Both the position numbers and the translations under genes were made by a program. From positions 1,674,001 through 1,738,000 of the forward strand of contig OZ250162.1 in the NCBI GenBank assembly GCA_965238025.1: DNA of 64,000 bases, written 5' to 3'. Position 1 is the first letter of the stretch, and the number at the start of each line of letters is the position of its first letter. Below the pieces are notes generated by a model that did not search any database, was not told where the DNA came from, and worked only from the letters and a program-made list of their open reading frames with translations. Below, one piece after another: positions 1-8,035 of the stretch. This stretch comes from Pelagihabitans sp965238025. Its GTDB lineage: Bacteria; Bacteroidota; Bacteroidia; Flavobacteriales; Flavobacteriaceae.

Positions 1-334
1 TTTAAAAAGTAATGGCTATTCTATTACCACAACATTATTAGACCCTGCCGAGATTAATCAAGAGGTAATTTCAAATTTAAGGGCCTTTGATTATGATTTT
101 TTTCAAAGAAAAATTAATGGCTACACTAATTATATATGTCTGGGAGAAGTTACTTATGATCATAGCCAAAGTACAATCAACGAGGACTTGGTTAAATGCC
201 GACTATCGCTTAACTATTCAATTATTTCAGTTTTAAATGGTAATGAAGTTGATTCATTTTCGCGAACTGCTACCGGCACAGGATTTAATAAAAATGAAGC
301 TGAACAAAATGCACTCAAAAAACTTTTTTTATGA
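1..334 (+). CDS. C-terminal part of an unknown protein, cut by the window edge
   Basis: Codons starting at base 2 stay open for 110 residues and stop at 332-334 (TGA), overlapping the next start codon as ATGA. The visible part is a mixed alpha/beta stretch ending with 'ATGTGFNKNEAEQNALKKL'. That ending resembles the 'TGxG..eAeqnAl' helix found at the end of LPP20/FlgT-like lipoprotein domains, in which a gene-internal helix follows a Thr-Gly turn. The start lies outside the window, so no signal peptide can be judged. Overlap with the downstream FlgO/CsgG-like gene suggests translational coupling and a shared envelope role. The family assignment is inference from one motif only; the existence of the reading frame is well supported. 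Confidence 0.6.
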   Translation, partial: LKSNGYSITTTLLDPAEINQEVISNLRAFDYDFFQRKINGYTNYICLGEVTYDHSQSTINEDLVKCRLSLNYSIISVLNGNEVDSFSRTATGTGFNKNEAEQNALKKLFL

Positions 335-1245
335 TACAAAAGACCAAGCTATTGATAGGATTATTTACGTTGTTATCTTTCAATATAAATTTCTCACAGT
401 CAGAATACCTTACCGAATATGATAAGCAGATGAATCAATTAGCTTCAGACGTTGCGGCTCAGGCTATAAATAAGGAAAAACTGAATATTGCAGTTTGGTA
501 CTTTAAGGATAGTTTCAGAAAAAAGACAGCCCTAGGCGATTACATAGCACAAGAATTTGCTGTTTATTTTACAAACATCAGTTCTGGATTTGAGGTTATG
601 GATAGAGATGCAATAGATCAAATCCTTAAGGAACATCGTCTTAACAGTGAGGGATTTATAAATCCAAGGACGGCCAAAGAATTGGGAATGTATATTCAGG
701 CTGATGCCGTTGTAACTGGAACTGTTGATGTGGCTAACAGTCATAGCTTAAAAGTACGCCTAAAGTTAATTGACATTCAAACGGGAAAAATATTGGCAGC
801 TATCCCAAGAAATATACTTAAAGATGAAAACATTAAATATATACTCCATGAAAGCGACATTAATAAGACAATAAATATTGATGAAAATAAAAAAAGATTA
901 ACAAGAGGGGAACGATATGGCAACCCTCAATACGTAGATTCAAAATGCGAAAAACTAAAAATAGGAGATTATTGTTTTGAAAATGACACCAATAAAAACT
1001 ACCGCATCACATTGACGAAAAGCCAAATAAACAATCAAGGCAAAAAACCACTTAAAACATTAACAATCAGGGCTGGCGGAAGTGTTTGTTTGACGGACAT
1101 GAATGTAAAAACCTATAATTTTGAAATGGAAGAGTATTTTGAAGGAAAATGGCCAACAATGACTGTTCCCAAGAATTATGGAAATTTTAAAGTTGAGACG
1201 TGCAGGTCGATTATTTATACTATTTCTTCTACTTTAAGAAAATAA
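331..1245 (+). CDS. secreted FlgO/CsgG-like envelope protein
   Basis: 304 residues. Residues 1-24 form a signal peptide (Lys-rich n-region, hydrophobic core, end at FSQS). Residues about 51-160 look like the FlgO/CsgG N-terminal fold: 'LNIAVWYFKD' first strand, a helix, 'GFEVMDRDAIDQILKEH', then 'AKELGMYIQADAVVTGTVDV' and a strand-rich end with 'LIDIQTGKILAA'. This is the arrangement seen in proteins that sense or build envelope secretion structures. The C-terminal third (about 190-304) has four Cys residues and no family I recognise. The start overlaps the upstream gene (ATGA), so the two are probably one transcript. A role at the outer membrane or periplasm is inferred from the fold; the partner and substrate are unknown. 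Confidence 0.65.
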   Translation: MIQKTKLLIGLFTLLSFNINFSQSEYLTEYDKQMNQLASDVAAQAINKEKLNIAVWYFKDSFRKKTALGDYIAQEFAVYFTNISSGFEVMDRDAIDQILKEHRLNSEGFINPRTAKELGMYIQADAVVTGTVDVANSHSLKVRLKLIDIQTGKILAAIPRNILKDENIKYILHESDINKTINIDENKKRLTRGERYGNPQYVDSKCEKLKIGDYCFENDTNKNYRITLTKSQINNQGKKPLKTLTIRAGGSVCLTDMNVKTYNFEMEEYFEGKWPTMTVPKNYGNFKVETCRSIIYTISSTLRK

Positions 1246-1418
1246 TCTCTTATCATTCATAGGCAATTACTATATCTGGTAATAACAAGGACTCCTTTGT
1301 ACCAAAATGAGGTAATAAAAATCACAAAAAGTTAAACCTATGTTAAAAGATGAGCCTTATGGTGCGCCCAAAAAACGACCTCTCGGCAGGCCTTTGATAC
1401 AGGGTGTTTTCAAGAAAA

Positions 1419-1471
1419 GTTCGAGTCCCGTCCAGACCGCTAAAAGCTCTCAAGAAATTGAGGGCTTTTTT
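1419..1471 (+). repeat. tRNA 3'-end relic followed by terminator hairpin (copy 1)
   Basis: Bases 1419-1440 read like a tRNA T-loop, 3' T-stem and acceptor strand (GTTCGAGTC then CCAGACC plus a discriminator G), but the 5' half of a tRNA is absent and the preceding bases cannot pair to form a T-stem. A hairpin (arms 1443-1453 and 1458-1468) with a T run follows, as after a real tRNA gene. It shares GTCCAGACCGC with a site at 1566 and GTCCAGGCCGC with one at 7875. A remnant of integration at a tRNA end is one reading. Confidence 0.5.
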
Positions 1472-1503
1472 GGTTTTATATGTTTTCTAAGTAAAAGTTT
1501 AAG

Positions 1504-1560
1504 GGACGAGAAGTTTATCTCGAGCACTTCGTCCTCGCTCAGTATAAACTTTATCGAGGG
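1504..1560. repeat. REP-like inverted repeat
   Basis: AAGTTTAT at 1511-1518 pairs with ATAAACTT at 1544-1551, and the loop contains 'CGTCCTCGCTCAG', a sequence type typical of intergenic REP-like repeats in Flavobacteriaceae. No coding content. Confidence 0.45.
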
Positions 1561-1565
1561 GATTC

Positions 1566-1611
1566 CTGTCCAGACCGCAAAATCTTCCAACTTTCACTGA
1601 AGACTTTTTTC
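1566..1611 (+). repeat. tRNA 3'-end relic plus hairpin (copy 2)
   Basis: CTGTCCAGACCGC (1566-1578) followed by a weaker hairpin (AAATCTTC / GAAGACTT) and a T run. Same layout as the copies at 1419 and 7872, but with an imperfect stem. Confidence 0.4.
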
Positions 1612-1815
1612 TTTATAATTTGAATTCATATCTGGTACCTCGGTCTTTCCAAGAGGTATGAAAATATACTTCTCCCCTACGTCTTGTAAGTTCCTTATAG
1701 TGGTGCCTTTGGACGTTTTCGCAATAAATACATATTTATGCGCATTCATTCTGCCCACAAAACCTTGATGGCCTTCATCTTACATTCTAAGAACCGCTTT
1801 TTGTTACCATTCAAT
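1594..1815 (-). pseudogene. decayed fragment of an unidentified gene
   Basis: On the minus strand, codons from 1779 down to a TGA at 1596-1594 encode protein-like sequence: 'DEGHQGFVGRMNAHKYVF', then 'IAKTSKGTTIRNLQDVGE' and 'KYIFIPLGKTEVPD'. In the same frame upstream, further protein-like codons (E-W, then Q-K-A-V-L-R-M) are interrupted by TAA codons at 1806-1804 and 1782-1780. The sense runs with the neighbouring beta-helix gene. The residue composition is unlike random intergenic translation, so a broken C-terminal remnant is the likeliest reading, but a 51-residue peptide starting at ATG 1749 is possible. I do not recognise the family. Confidence 0.35.
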
Positions 1816-1834
1816 TAGTACAAAGAAGAATTAC

Positions 1835-3175
1835 CTATTCATTGGCTTGTTTGGGTATGCTACACCCCATGCCATTCCACGGATGTAATCCGGCGGGAAG
1901 GGCTTCTTCGACACTAATCAACGGTAGAAAAATTTCAGCATCCATTGCGACACCCGTTCCTTGAACATTCAACCCAAAAATACTACGTAGCTGATTGGCT
2001 CCCGAATTGGGAACGGTTACAGCGGCATCTACAGCGGCCCGACTAACTTCCTTTCGATTTGCGTAAAGGTTCGCCCAGCGTTCTCCAATTGGAATTTTAA
2101 TAAGTAGACCTGTATTATCGCTGCTCTGAGGGTCTAAGTACATTGCCTCATCAACTATATCTGCTACGGCCATTTTATCGTTCCGCTCTTTATAATCATA
2201 CGTTCGGTTTCCCGTAAAAAGATTATCATTTAACTTAAGCTTCGCCCCTTTATTATATAATCCCCCCATATGCCCATAACCCAAGGCATTGCCTTTTACT
2301 TCGGCCACTAAATTTTGGTCTAAAGCCAAGGCATCTCCACCATATGAAGCTATGGCATCGTGTTTCCACGTAAAGAGAACGGTATTGTTCTTTATGGTAA
2401 ATGATGGAAGAAACTGCGAATCAGAACCCATATAACCTGTCCGGGCATGTATACCATAGCCAGTATTGTTGATGCAAAAGTTATTTTGAATATTTCCCTT
2501 GCCCCCTTTAAAGACACGGACGGAAATAGCTCCCTCCGTTGGTGCTGTATTCATTACTACGCAGTTTTGAACAGCGACATTGGTGAAGTGGCTAGCGACA
2601 ATTACAATGCCTCCTGATTCTGGTGACGGATTTTGCTGAGACTTTGGACTCGCTTTCCTACGAATAGCCAGGTTTTTGTTCTGGTGATAACGATTTCGAG
2701 GACCATTGTCTATGATTATACCATCAACCACAATTTCAGAACCTGATGATTTTCGGCCGTTGCTTTCTCTTTGTTGGTCCGTGCGTATATATAACCTCGG
2801 GTCGGTGGATTTCATGTATTCGTTGACCCCTGAGAAGATAGTCTTGTGGGCGTCCCATGGATCCCGCTTGGTAAAGCGGGTGTCATAACCACCGTAGATT
2901 TTTACGGGTACATTTATTTCATCCGAACCTCTGGCTCCCTTACTCAAGTAAACTCCTTCGGCAATATGAATCCGGTCGTTTGGTTTTAAATGATGTATAA
3001 TATTTCCCAAATCTTTTGCTGGACGGTCTATGGTACCCGCTTGACCCGAACCAGTACTTTTACTGACATACCAATCCCTACCTTCATTAGCAAAACCTGA
3101 TGTTATTTTCTGAGTATATCCTAAAGACCAAATTAGAAAAATGGAATAAACGGAAAGGTGAATTATTTTTTTCAT
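1835..3175 (-). CDS. secreted right-handed beta-helix protein (DUF1565/pectate-lyase-like fold)
   Basis: 446 residues. Residues 1-22 are a signal peptide ending near GYTQ. From about residue 35 comes 'DWYVSKSTGSGQAGTIDRP' and then 'RIHIAEGVYLS', the typical opening of DUF1565 and pectate-lyase-like beta-helix proteins ('..GtGS..nPy.ti..Al....pGD.I.l..GvY'). Residues about 150-340 repeat short N- and G-rich turns ('NNFCINNTGYGIHA', 'IKNNTVLF'), as expected for stacked coils. There is no obvious T9SS C-terminal domain, and no catalytic Asp/Arg set can be assigned, so lyase activity is not claimed; it may bind or cleave a polysaccharide outside the cell. It lies downstream of the histidine kinase/response regulator genes on the same strand, with a 252-base spacer, and shares an upstream motif with the secreted protein at 6696-7421. 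Confidence 0.75.
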   Translation of the reverse strand: MKKIIHLSVYSIFLIWSLGYTQKITSGFANEGRDWYVSKSTGSGQAGTIDRPAKDLGNIIHHLKPNDRIHIAEGVYLSKGARGSDEINVPVKIYGGYDTRFTKRDPWDAHKTIFSGVNEYMKSTDPRLYIRTDQQRESNGRKSSGSEIVVDGIIIDNGPRNRYHQNKNLAIRRKASPKSQQNPSPESGGIVIVASHFTNVAVQNCVVMNTAPTEGAISVRVFKGGKGNIQNNFCINNTGYGIHARTGYMGSDSQFLPSFTIKNNTVLFTWKHDAIASYGGDALALDQNLVAEVKGNALGYGHMGGLYNKGAKLKLNDNLFTGNRTYDYKERNDKMAVADIVDEAMYLDPQSSDNTGLLIKIPIGERWANLYANRKEVSRAAVDAAVTVPNSGANQLRSIFGLNVQGTGVAMDAEIFLPLISVEEALPAGLHPWNGMGCSIPKQANE

Positions 3176-3375
3176 TTTGTTAGATTTTATAAAATATTCT
3201 TAATCTGAAATACTGAATTCCAAGTTGGATTTAACCTACATGAATTTGATAATGACTTGGATCAAGGGAAGTCATACGATGGAGTATACTCAACAAAATA
3301 ACTGATCTGCAATTTTTGGACTCCCTCATCATCCATACTGCAAGATATTCAGGAAATAGCTCTTAGGTATCTCGG

Positions 3376-3413
3376 AATACCCTATACGGAAAAAAATCTA
3401 TGAAATCATATAG
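3376..3413. promoter_or_regulatory. candidate regulatory element upstream of the beta-helix gene
   Basis: AATACCCTATA (3376-3386) followed by an imperfect palindrome CTATGAAATCATATAG (3398-3413). The same two-part layout, AATATCCCTCTA then CTATGATTTCATATATAG, lies upstream of the secreted protein gene at 7421 (7557-7607). Both flank the two-component system, so a binding site for its response regulator is a reasonable guess. Confidence 0.35.
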
Positions 3414-3427
3414 AAAACAGATTCCAC

Positions 3428-4072
3428 TTATTGATGAAGGCCATATTCCAGTACAACTCTTACCAAGCCGGCTGTATTTCTGGTGCCGGTTTTTACAAGC
3501 ATGTTTCGGCGGTGGGTTTCTACGGTGCCAAAACTAATGAATAGTTTATCAGCGATTTCTTGGGTGGTATATTCTTCCAAAATTAGTTTCATAACATCTT
3601 TCTCCCTTCGGGATAATTTTGGAAATAGGGAAGATGATTGTTTTTTACGCTTTCCATCTGTCATGCTTTTGATTACGATATCATTGGCAAAATCATCGAG
3701 GTAAATTTTTCCTTTATGCACCATTTTTATGGCTTCAACAAGATCTGCTTTTCCGGCATTTTTTAGTACATATCCCTTTGCGCCATTCGCGAGAATCATT
3801 TTGATCAGGCTATTTTCCTTATGCATGGTTAAGGCAATAACGTTAATATCTGGCAGCAGTTTTGTTATATGTTTGCATGCATCAATGCCGTTCATTCCCG
3901 GCATATTAATATCCAACAAAACAACATCAGGATTTATATTAGGAAGTTCTTTAAGGGCATCTTCAGCATTTAAGGCATGCCCGACTATTTCTATTTCCGA
4001 AAGATCCGCCAAGAGTAATTCTATACCCTGAATTACCATTTTATGATCATCAATGATATAAATTTGAATCAT
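3428..4072 (-). CDS. NarL/LuxR-family response regulator
   Basis: 214 residues. The receiver domain (1-120) has the acidic pair D8-D9, phospho-acceptor D54 in 'VVLLDINMPG', T82 and the conserved K104 in 'GYVLKNAG'. The C-terminal 'LSRREKDVMKLILEEYTTQE' begins a LuxR-type helix-turn-helix, with recognition helix around 'SFGTVETHRRNM'. The start ATG (4072-4070) overlaps the stop of the upstream histidine kinase by four bases (ATGA), so the two are co-translated and form a cognate pair. When phosphorylated it should dimerise and bind DNA; nearby secreted-protein genes with a shared upstream motif are possible targets. Confidence 0.95.
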   Translation of the reverse strand: MIQIYIIDDHKMVIQGIELLLADLSEIEIVGHALNAEDALKELPNINPDVVLLDINMPGMNGIDACKHITKLLPDINVIALTMHKENSLIKMILANGAKGYVLKNAGKADLVEAIKMVHKGKIYLDDFANDIVIKSMTDGKRKKQSSSLFPKLSRREKDVMKLILEEYTTQEIADKLFISFGTVETHRRNMLVKTGTRNTAGLVRVVLEYGLHQ

Positions 4073-6054
4073 GACAATGGAATATAAATGGTCAATGTTG
4101 TGCCTTTCCCAGATTGTGTGTCCCAGTCAACAGTGCCATCTAAATACATTACACGGCTATTAATACTTTCTATTCCTATTCCGTTAGTAGCAAGGGCTTT
4201 TTCATAGTCGAAGCCTATTCCATCATCCTCTATTATCAAACTTAGCCCGTTACTATTGCCTAACATTTGGATAAGTACATTTTTTGTCTCGGCATGTTTT
4301 CTGATATTGGAAATTACCTCCTGTACTAGGCGATAGAGGGTCGCCTGCTGTGTTTTTGTTAGGTTTTCAGGAAAGTTTTGAACCTCTAAATCCACATTAA
4401 ACCCCTCGTTTCGCATATTTTCGACTAAATCTTCCAATACCAAGGGCAACCCTGACAAGGTCAAAGCATGTGGAACCATATTATGGGAAATCCTGCGAAC
4501 TTCAACACAAGCCTCATCAATCAATTCATTGGTCTTCTTAGTAATATTTAGTTCATCCAATTGTTTGATTTTACCTTGTATTGTCTCAAAATGCGCTTTT
4601 ACGGTACTCAACAACCCGCCTAAACTGTCGTGTAAATCTTGAGCTATACGCATACGTTCGGTTTCTTGGCCTTCGATCATACTGTTTAGTGCCAATAATT
4701 TGTTTTCCTGTTGCAATTCGGTAATCTTCCCTGATTGGATTTCCTGTTGTTGTAGCGTAATTTTTTTGTTGGCTCTTAATTTGCTGCGTAGCATTAAAAT
4801 TAAGGACAGTGTGAAAAACAGTAGACTTATACCTCCAATTAAGACAAAATTGCGTTGTCGAGTACGTTTATCAAGCGTTAAGCTGCTGATTAATAGTTGG
4901 TTGTCTTTTTGACTTACATCGAATTTCGTTTGCATTTCTTCCATAGCCTCGATACGCGAAGTTTCATTCAAGCTATCAGTAAGTCCTACGGCTATTTTTA
5001 GATCCTTATAAGCTCCGGAGGTATTGCCCAATTTATTTTTGAGTTCACTAAGGCCGAATAAAATTTCCACTTGATCCTGAATCCTATTTAATTTATTGGC
5101 GGCTTCTAAAGCTTTTGTGTAATAGGTATTGGCATCTTTTAATTGATTTTCCCCCAAGGCAATCCCTCCCAAATGGACCAATGTTATACAAGAGTAATCC
5201 GAGATAGGTTCTGTCTCATAAAAGGCCCATGCTCGATATAGCGCTACTTTGGCTTTTGGAATGTCGTTAAGGCGGGTGTAGACCTTGCCGAGTACAGCAT
5301 CACAACTTGCTGCATCATTTAACCTTCCCAACTTTTGATAAATCTCCCGGCTTTCTTGTAGCTGTTTTACAGCATGTGGTTTCTTTTCTTCCATGAGCGA
5401 ATACACCAGTCCAAGATTCATAAGTGATGCGGCAATACCCAAGCTATCATTGACCTCTTTTTTAAGCCCGTAGGATTCTAAGTAAATTTCCTCTGCCCTG
5501 TTATACTTTTTTTTAAAACGGTAAATGGCCCCTATGTTGTTGAGGAGCCTACCTAAGTGATCCTTTTTCATCGCCTCTCTTAAGTTATAGGCCTTAAGGT
5601 AGTTTTCGAGCGCCATATTTATATCACCGCGATACTGGTAGCAAGCTCCAATGTTTATATAGAATTTGGATTCCAACGCTTTTTCACCTTGTCCTTTGAT
5701 CAGTGATAGACCTTCATCATATACCGTTAAAGCCTCGTCACTTTCACCGGTAATGTAATATGCAAGGCCTTTGGTTAATAACATTTGGCCCATTCCGGCT
5801 GTATAATCCAGTTTTTTCGCCAACCTAAAACCAACATCGGCGGTTTTGATCATTTCCTTTGTTTTGTCACCTCGTAAATACAACCTGGCTAAATCGGCAT
5901 ATAATAAGACCTTTGAGGTGTCATTGGGAGTGATAAGAATCAATTGTTCTAGGCTATCTACTTTTGTAGTATTGGGTTGCTGCAGCATTGCACAGCTTGT
6001 CTTGAACGACAATATGCCGAGAATAACGAATAATACTCCTATTTTTAGTTTCAT
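4069..6054 (-). CDS. TPR-containing sensor histidine kinase (HisKA_3 type)
   Basis: 661 residues. A signal sequence (1-22) is followed by TPR-like helical repeats across about 45-370, a membrane helix at 403-422 and a coiled-coil linker (425-460). The HisKA_3 dimerisation domain has the phospho-acceptor H475 in 'RIAQDLHDSLGG', the mark of NarX-type kinases. The ATPase domain shows an N-box around N583 ('EVISNIRKH'), a G1 box 'EDDGIGFD' (609-616) and a G2 region near 624-627. The TPR array would lie in the periplasm and the kinase in the cytoplasm. The stop codon overlaps the start of the LuxR regulator. The stimulus is unknown; TPR sensors of this build are common in Flavobacteriaceae. Confidence 0.93.
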   Translation of the reverse strand: MKLKIGVLFVILGILSFKTSCAMLQQPNTTKVDSLEQLILITPNDTSKVLLYADLARLYLRGDKTKEMIKTADVGFRLAKKLDYTAGMGQMLLTKGLAYYITGESDEALTVYDEGLSLIKGQGEKALESKFYINIGACYQYRGDINMALENYLKAYNLREAMKKDHLGRLLNNIGAIYRFKKKYNRAEEIYLESYGLKKEVNDSLGIAASLMNLGLVYSLMEEKKPHAVKQLQESREIYQKLGRLNDAASCDAVLGKVYTRLNDIPKAKVALYRAWAFYETEPISDYSCITLVHLGGIALGENQLKDANTYYTKALEAANKLNRIQDQVEILFGLSELKNKLGNTSGAYKDLKIAVGLTDSLNETSRIEAMEEMQTKFDVSQKDNQLLISSLTLDKRTRQRNFVLIGGISLLFFTLSLILMLRSKLRANKKITLQQQEIQSGKITELQQENKLLALNSMIEGQETERMRIAQDLHDSLGGLLSTVKAHFETIQGKIKQLDELNITKKTNELIDEACVEVRRISHNMVPHALTLSGLPLVLEDLVENMRNEGFNVDLEVQNFPENLTKTQQATLYRLVQEVISNIRKHAETKNVLIQMLGNSNGLSLIIEDDGIGFDYEKALATNGIGIESINSRVMYLDGTVDWDTQSGKGTTLTIYIPLS

Positions 6055-6215
6055 AAATACGTTTGATAAATATACCTCTTCCCTATTCTTCTATAAAGTA
6101 GTAAATTTTAGTTTATCATGGTGGTAACTAAGGTACTACGTAATATTTTAATTGTTTAACCCTCTTTTTATGAGGTGAAAGTCTTTATATACTCAACAAG
6201 AGATATAATCGGCAC

Positions 6216-6569
6216 TTACCTTTTCTTCTTATTTGGTTCGTACTGACCGATTATATAGGTTCCAAGTTCGTTTTGCAAGACTTTCATTTTATTCTTGTGT
6301 AAAAGCCAGAGAATCCCAAAAAATAAGATGGCGGGAACAAACCCCAACCCCAGCAAAACAACAAAAATTACCCCGAACCAGTTGTTGAGATATATACGCT
6401 TTGTTAAGAGGATCGTCCCTCTTTTAATCACAATACTAACGCCATAAACCACCCGACGTACATGGATGTTGTCTTTACCACTTTCTTTTACCTTATACTG
6501 TGGAAAAAGGGTTTTTAAATCATCCAGAACCAGCTCTAAATCCAATTGAGAGTTTATGGGGATTTTCAT
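6216..6569 (-). CDS. small unknown membrane protein
   Basis: 117 residues, not recognised. Residues 1-60 are soluble and charged ('LELVLDDLKTLFPQYKVKES'). Residues about 66-90 form one long or two short membrane helices ('GVIFVVLLGLGFVPAILFFG'), followed by a basic tail ending KKKR. It sits between the histidine kinase and another unknown gene on the same strand, with 161 and 126 bases of spacer, so it probably has its own promoter. The open frame and membrane segment are plain, but no function can be given. Confidence 0.6.
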   Translation of the reverse strand: MKIPINSQLDLELVLDDLKTLFPQYKVKESGKDNIHVRRVVYGVSIVIKRGTILLTKRIYLNNWFGVIFVVLLGLGFVPAILFFGILWLLHKNKMKVLQNELGTYIIGQYEPNKKKR

Positions 6570-6695
6570 AAGAAAGTTTTAACCTTATTTTAGGGAAGCC
6601 TAAATTCATTAATGATAAGAGGGTATTATAAAGTCAAAATTAGGACAGAGCAACAAGGGTAAAAGATATTGTTACTCTGACCTATTTAAGAGTTC

Positions 6696-7421
6696 TTAAT
6701 TCTTGATAATCCTGTCACTTGCTTTTTGAATTACAGGCCCATTTTTATTGGCTTCAGCAGCGGCACGTTGTCTTTGCTTATGCATATTTAGAATCCCACG
6801 TGTAGTAATCCTATATTTAAATTTATCAAAGTTTGATTCCTTCCCCACCAGGCGAATTGAAATGGATTTACCATGTATATAAGGAATAAGAAACTTTTTA
6901 CTGCTTAATTCTTTTCCGTTAGGAAAAACATAATTTTCAACATTGTTTTTTGCCCCAGTTTCCATATCCCAGGTGCAAATAACCACTTCGGTCTTTAGGC
7001 CACCGCCTAGTTTTTCTATCCCAACTTCAATTCTGTCCCAAAGCATTCCGCCGGTTACAAAAGTTCTTTCACCAGCAACGGGCCCAACTCTTTGAAGGGT
7101 TCCACCCTGTGTTGTTAACTCATCTAATACTGGAATAGACCTGATACCAAGTGTTGCCCAGGATTGGGTGTTTCCTTCAAAAATAAAAGTGTGCATTTCA
7201 ACCGAAGCCTCCGATATGGCATCCTTGGCATCTTGGTTTTGCCCTACTATCGGAATTAGGTTTAACGCTTTTTCCCCAATAGGATGGGATATTTTATAGG
7301 CAATTTCCCATTGGTTAGCAATAAAATTGCCCCCTCCTTTACAAACTCCGGATTGAGCCTGTATGGCTGTTTGAACGCCCATGATTATTAGGGCACTGAG
7401 TAAAATTTTAATGATTTTCAT
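6696..7421 (-). CDS. secreted protein of unknown function
   Basis: 241 residues with a clear signal peptide (1-22, 'LLSALIIMGVQTAIQAQ'). The mature part has two Cys residues (C27 and one in 'VVICTWDMETG'), beta-rich segments and a basic, Ala/Arg-rich helix near the C-terminus ('HKQRQRAAAEANK'). I do not recognise a family. Its 614-base upstream spacer carries an element shared with the upstream region of the beta-helix gene, suggesting co-regulation by the nearby two-component system. Confidence 0.6.
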   Translation of the reverse strand: MKIIKILLSALIIMGVQTAIQAQSGVCKGGGNFIANQWEIAYKISHPIGEKALNLIPIVGQNQDAKDAISEASVEMHTFIFEGNTQSWATLGIRSIPVLDELTTQGGTLQRVGPVAGERTFVTGGMLWDRIEVGIEKLGGGLKTEVVICTWDMETGAKNNVENYVFPNGKELSSKKFLIPYIHGKSISIRLVGKESNFDKFKYRITTRGILNMHKQRQRAAAEANKNGPVIQKASDRIIKN

Positions 7422-7556
7422 AATAATGCGATTTTAATTTATACTATTTTGACATTGGAATTAATGCAGTTACCTAGGACTTATTCCCTGTTTAATTCCT
7501 CAATTAAGTTTCTGGGGGAAGATTTCTGATTGCAATTTATGTCTATAAAAGGGATG

Positions 7557-7607
7557 AAATATCCCTCTATTCTGGGAAGAATTAAAAATCTATGATTTCA
7601 TATATAG
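7557..7607. promoter_or_regulatory. candidate regulatory element, second copy
   Basis: AATATCCCTCTA followed by CTATGATTTCATATATAG (7590-7607), matching in order and spacing type the element at 3376-3413. It lies about 150 bases upstream of the secreted protein gene starting at 7421. Confidence 0.35.
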
Positions 7608-7871
7608 AAAAGATGATTAAGAAAATACCCTTTGCAGTCAGAGATAGGTGGAAAAAGAAAAGTCCTAGAATTTTAAAACAACCTTGGCAGAGGTTTATTG
7701 CTAGTTTTGTCCAGAACAGTTTGGTTTGGTAATTCTAGACCGTATTGGGGCCTGTAACACAAAACAACGTTTTGTCAGTTTAAACATTGATTTCGTACCT
7801 CGTACTCCGTTCACCCCAATAGATTTGAAAATACTTTTTGCTACCAAATCTTGTAAATCTCTCGTTGCTGT

Positions 7872-7917
7872 AGCGTCCAGGCCGCAAAAAGCCTTCAACT
7901 TTCGTTGAAGGCTTTTT
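7872..7917 (+). repeat. tRNA 3'-end-like relic plus terminator hairpin (copy 3)
   Basis: AGCGTCCAGGCCGC (7872-7885) followed by a perfect 12-bp stem (7888-7899 with 7904-7915, loop TTTC) and five T. It is the best-formed hairpin of the three copies and would terminate transcription on the + strand; on the - strand the A-run also gives a T tract. Confidence 0.5.
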
Positions 7918-8035
7918 GTTTGTATTTGTTTTAAGCAATGACATTTTTAGGAATAAGAAATTTGTCTACCTCTACCTAAAAGTTGGCTTTGTTGTTTATT
8001 TTGTAATATTATCACTAACCCAAGAAAATCCTCAA

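Larger units (their letters stand above)
1246..1834. other. long spacer with relics, no intact gene
   Basis: This 589-base stretch holds two tRNA-tail-plus-hairpin relics, a REP-like inverted repeat and a degraded minus-strand reading frame, each listed separately. A forward open frame at 1340-1600 runs straight through the hairpins and is not credible as a gene. No TAnnTTTG promoter driving a gene is seen here. Confidence 0.6.
7422..8035. other. long spacer without an intact gene
   Basis: Contains the shared regulatory-like element (7557-7607) and a tRNA-tail hairpin relic (7872-7917). Two overlapping short open frames near 7700-7908 run on opposite strands through the hairpin and are not credible. 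The frame leading into galK begins in this region. Confidence 0.5.

Noticed and set aside
1419..1440. tRNA gene
   Set aside because: Only the T-loop and 3' acceptor part is present; the 5' acceptor, D-arm and anticodon arm cannot be built from the upstream bases.
1340..1600. 86-codon open frame on the + strand
   Set aside because: It runs through two hairpins, two tRNA-tail relics and a REP-like repeat; the translation reflects the repeats and not a protein.
7701..7908. Overlapping 60-65-codon frames on both strands
   Set aside because: They cross the hairpin relic at 7872-7917, have no recognisable protein character, and neither has a promoter.
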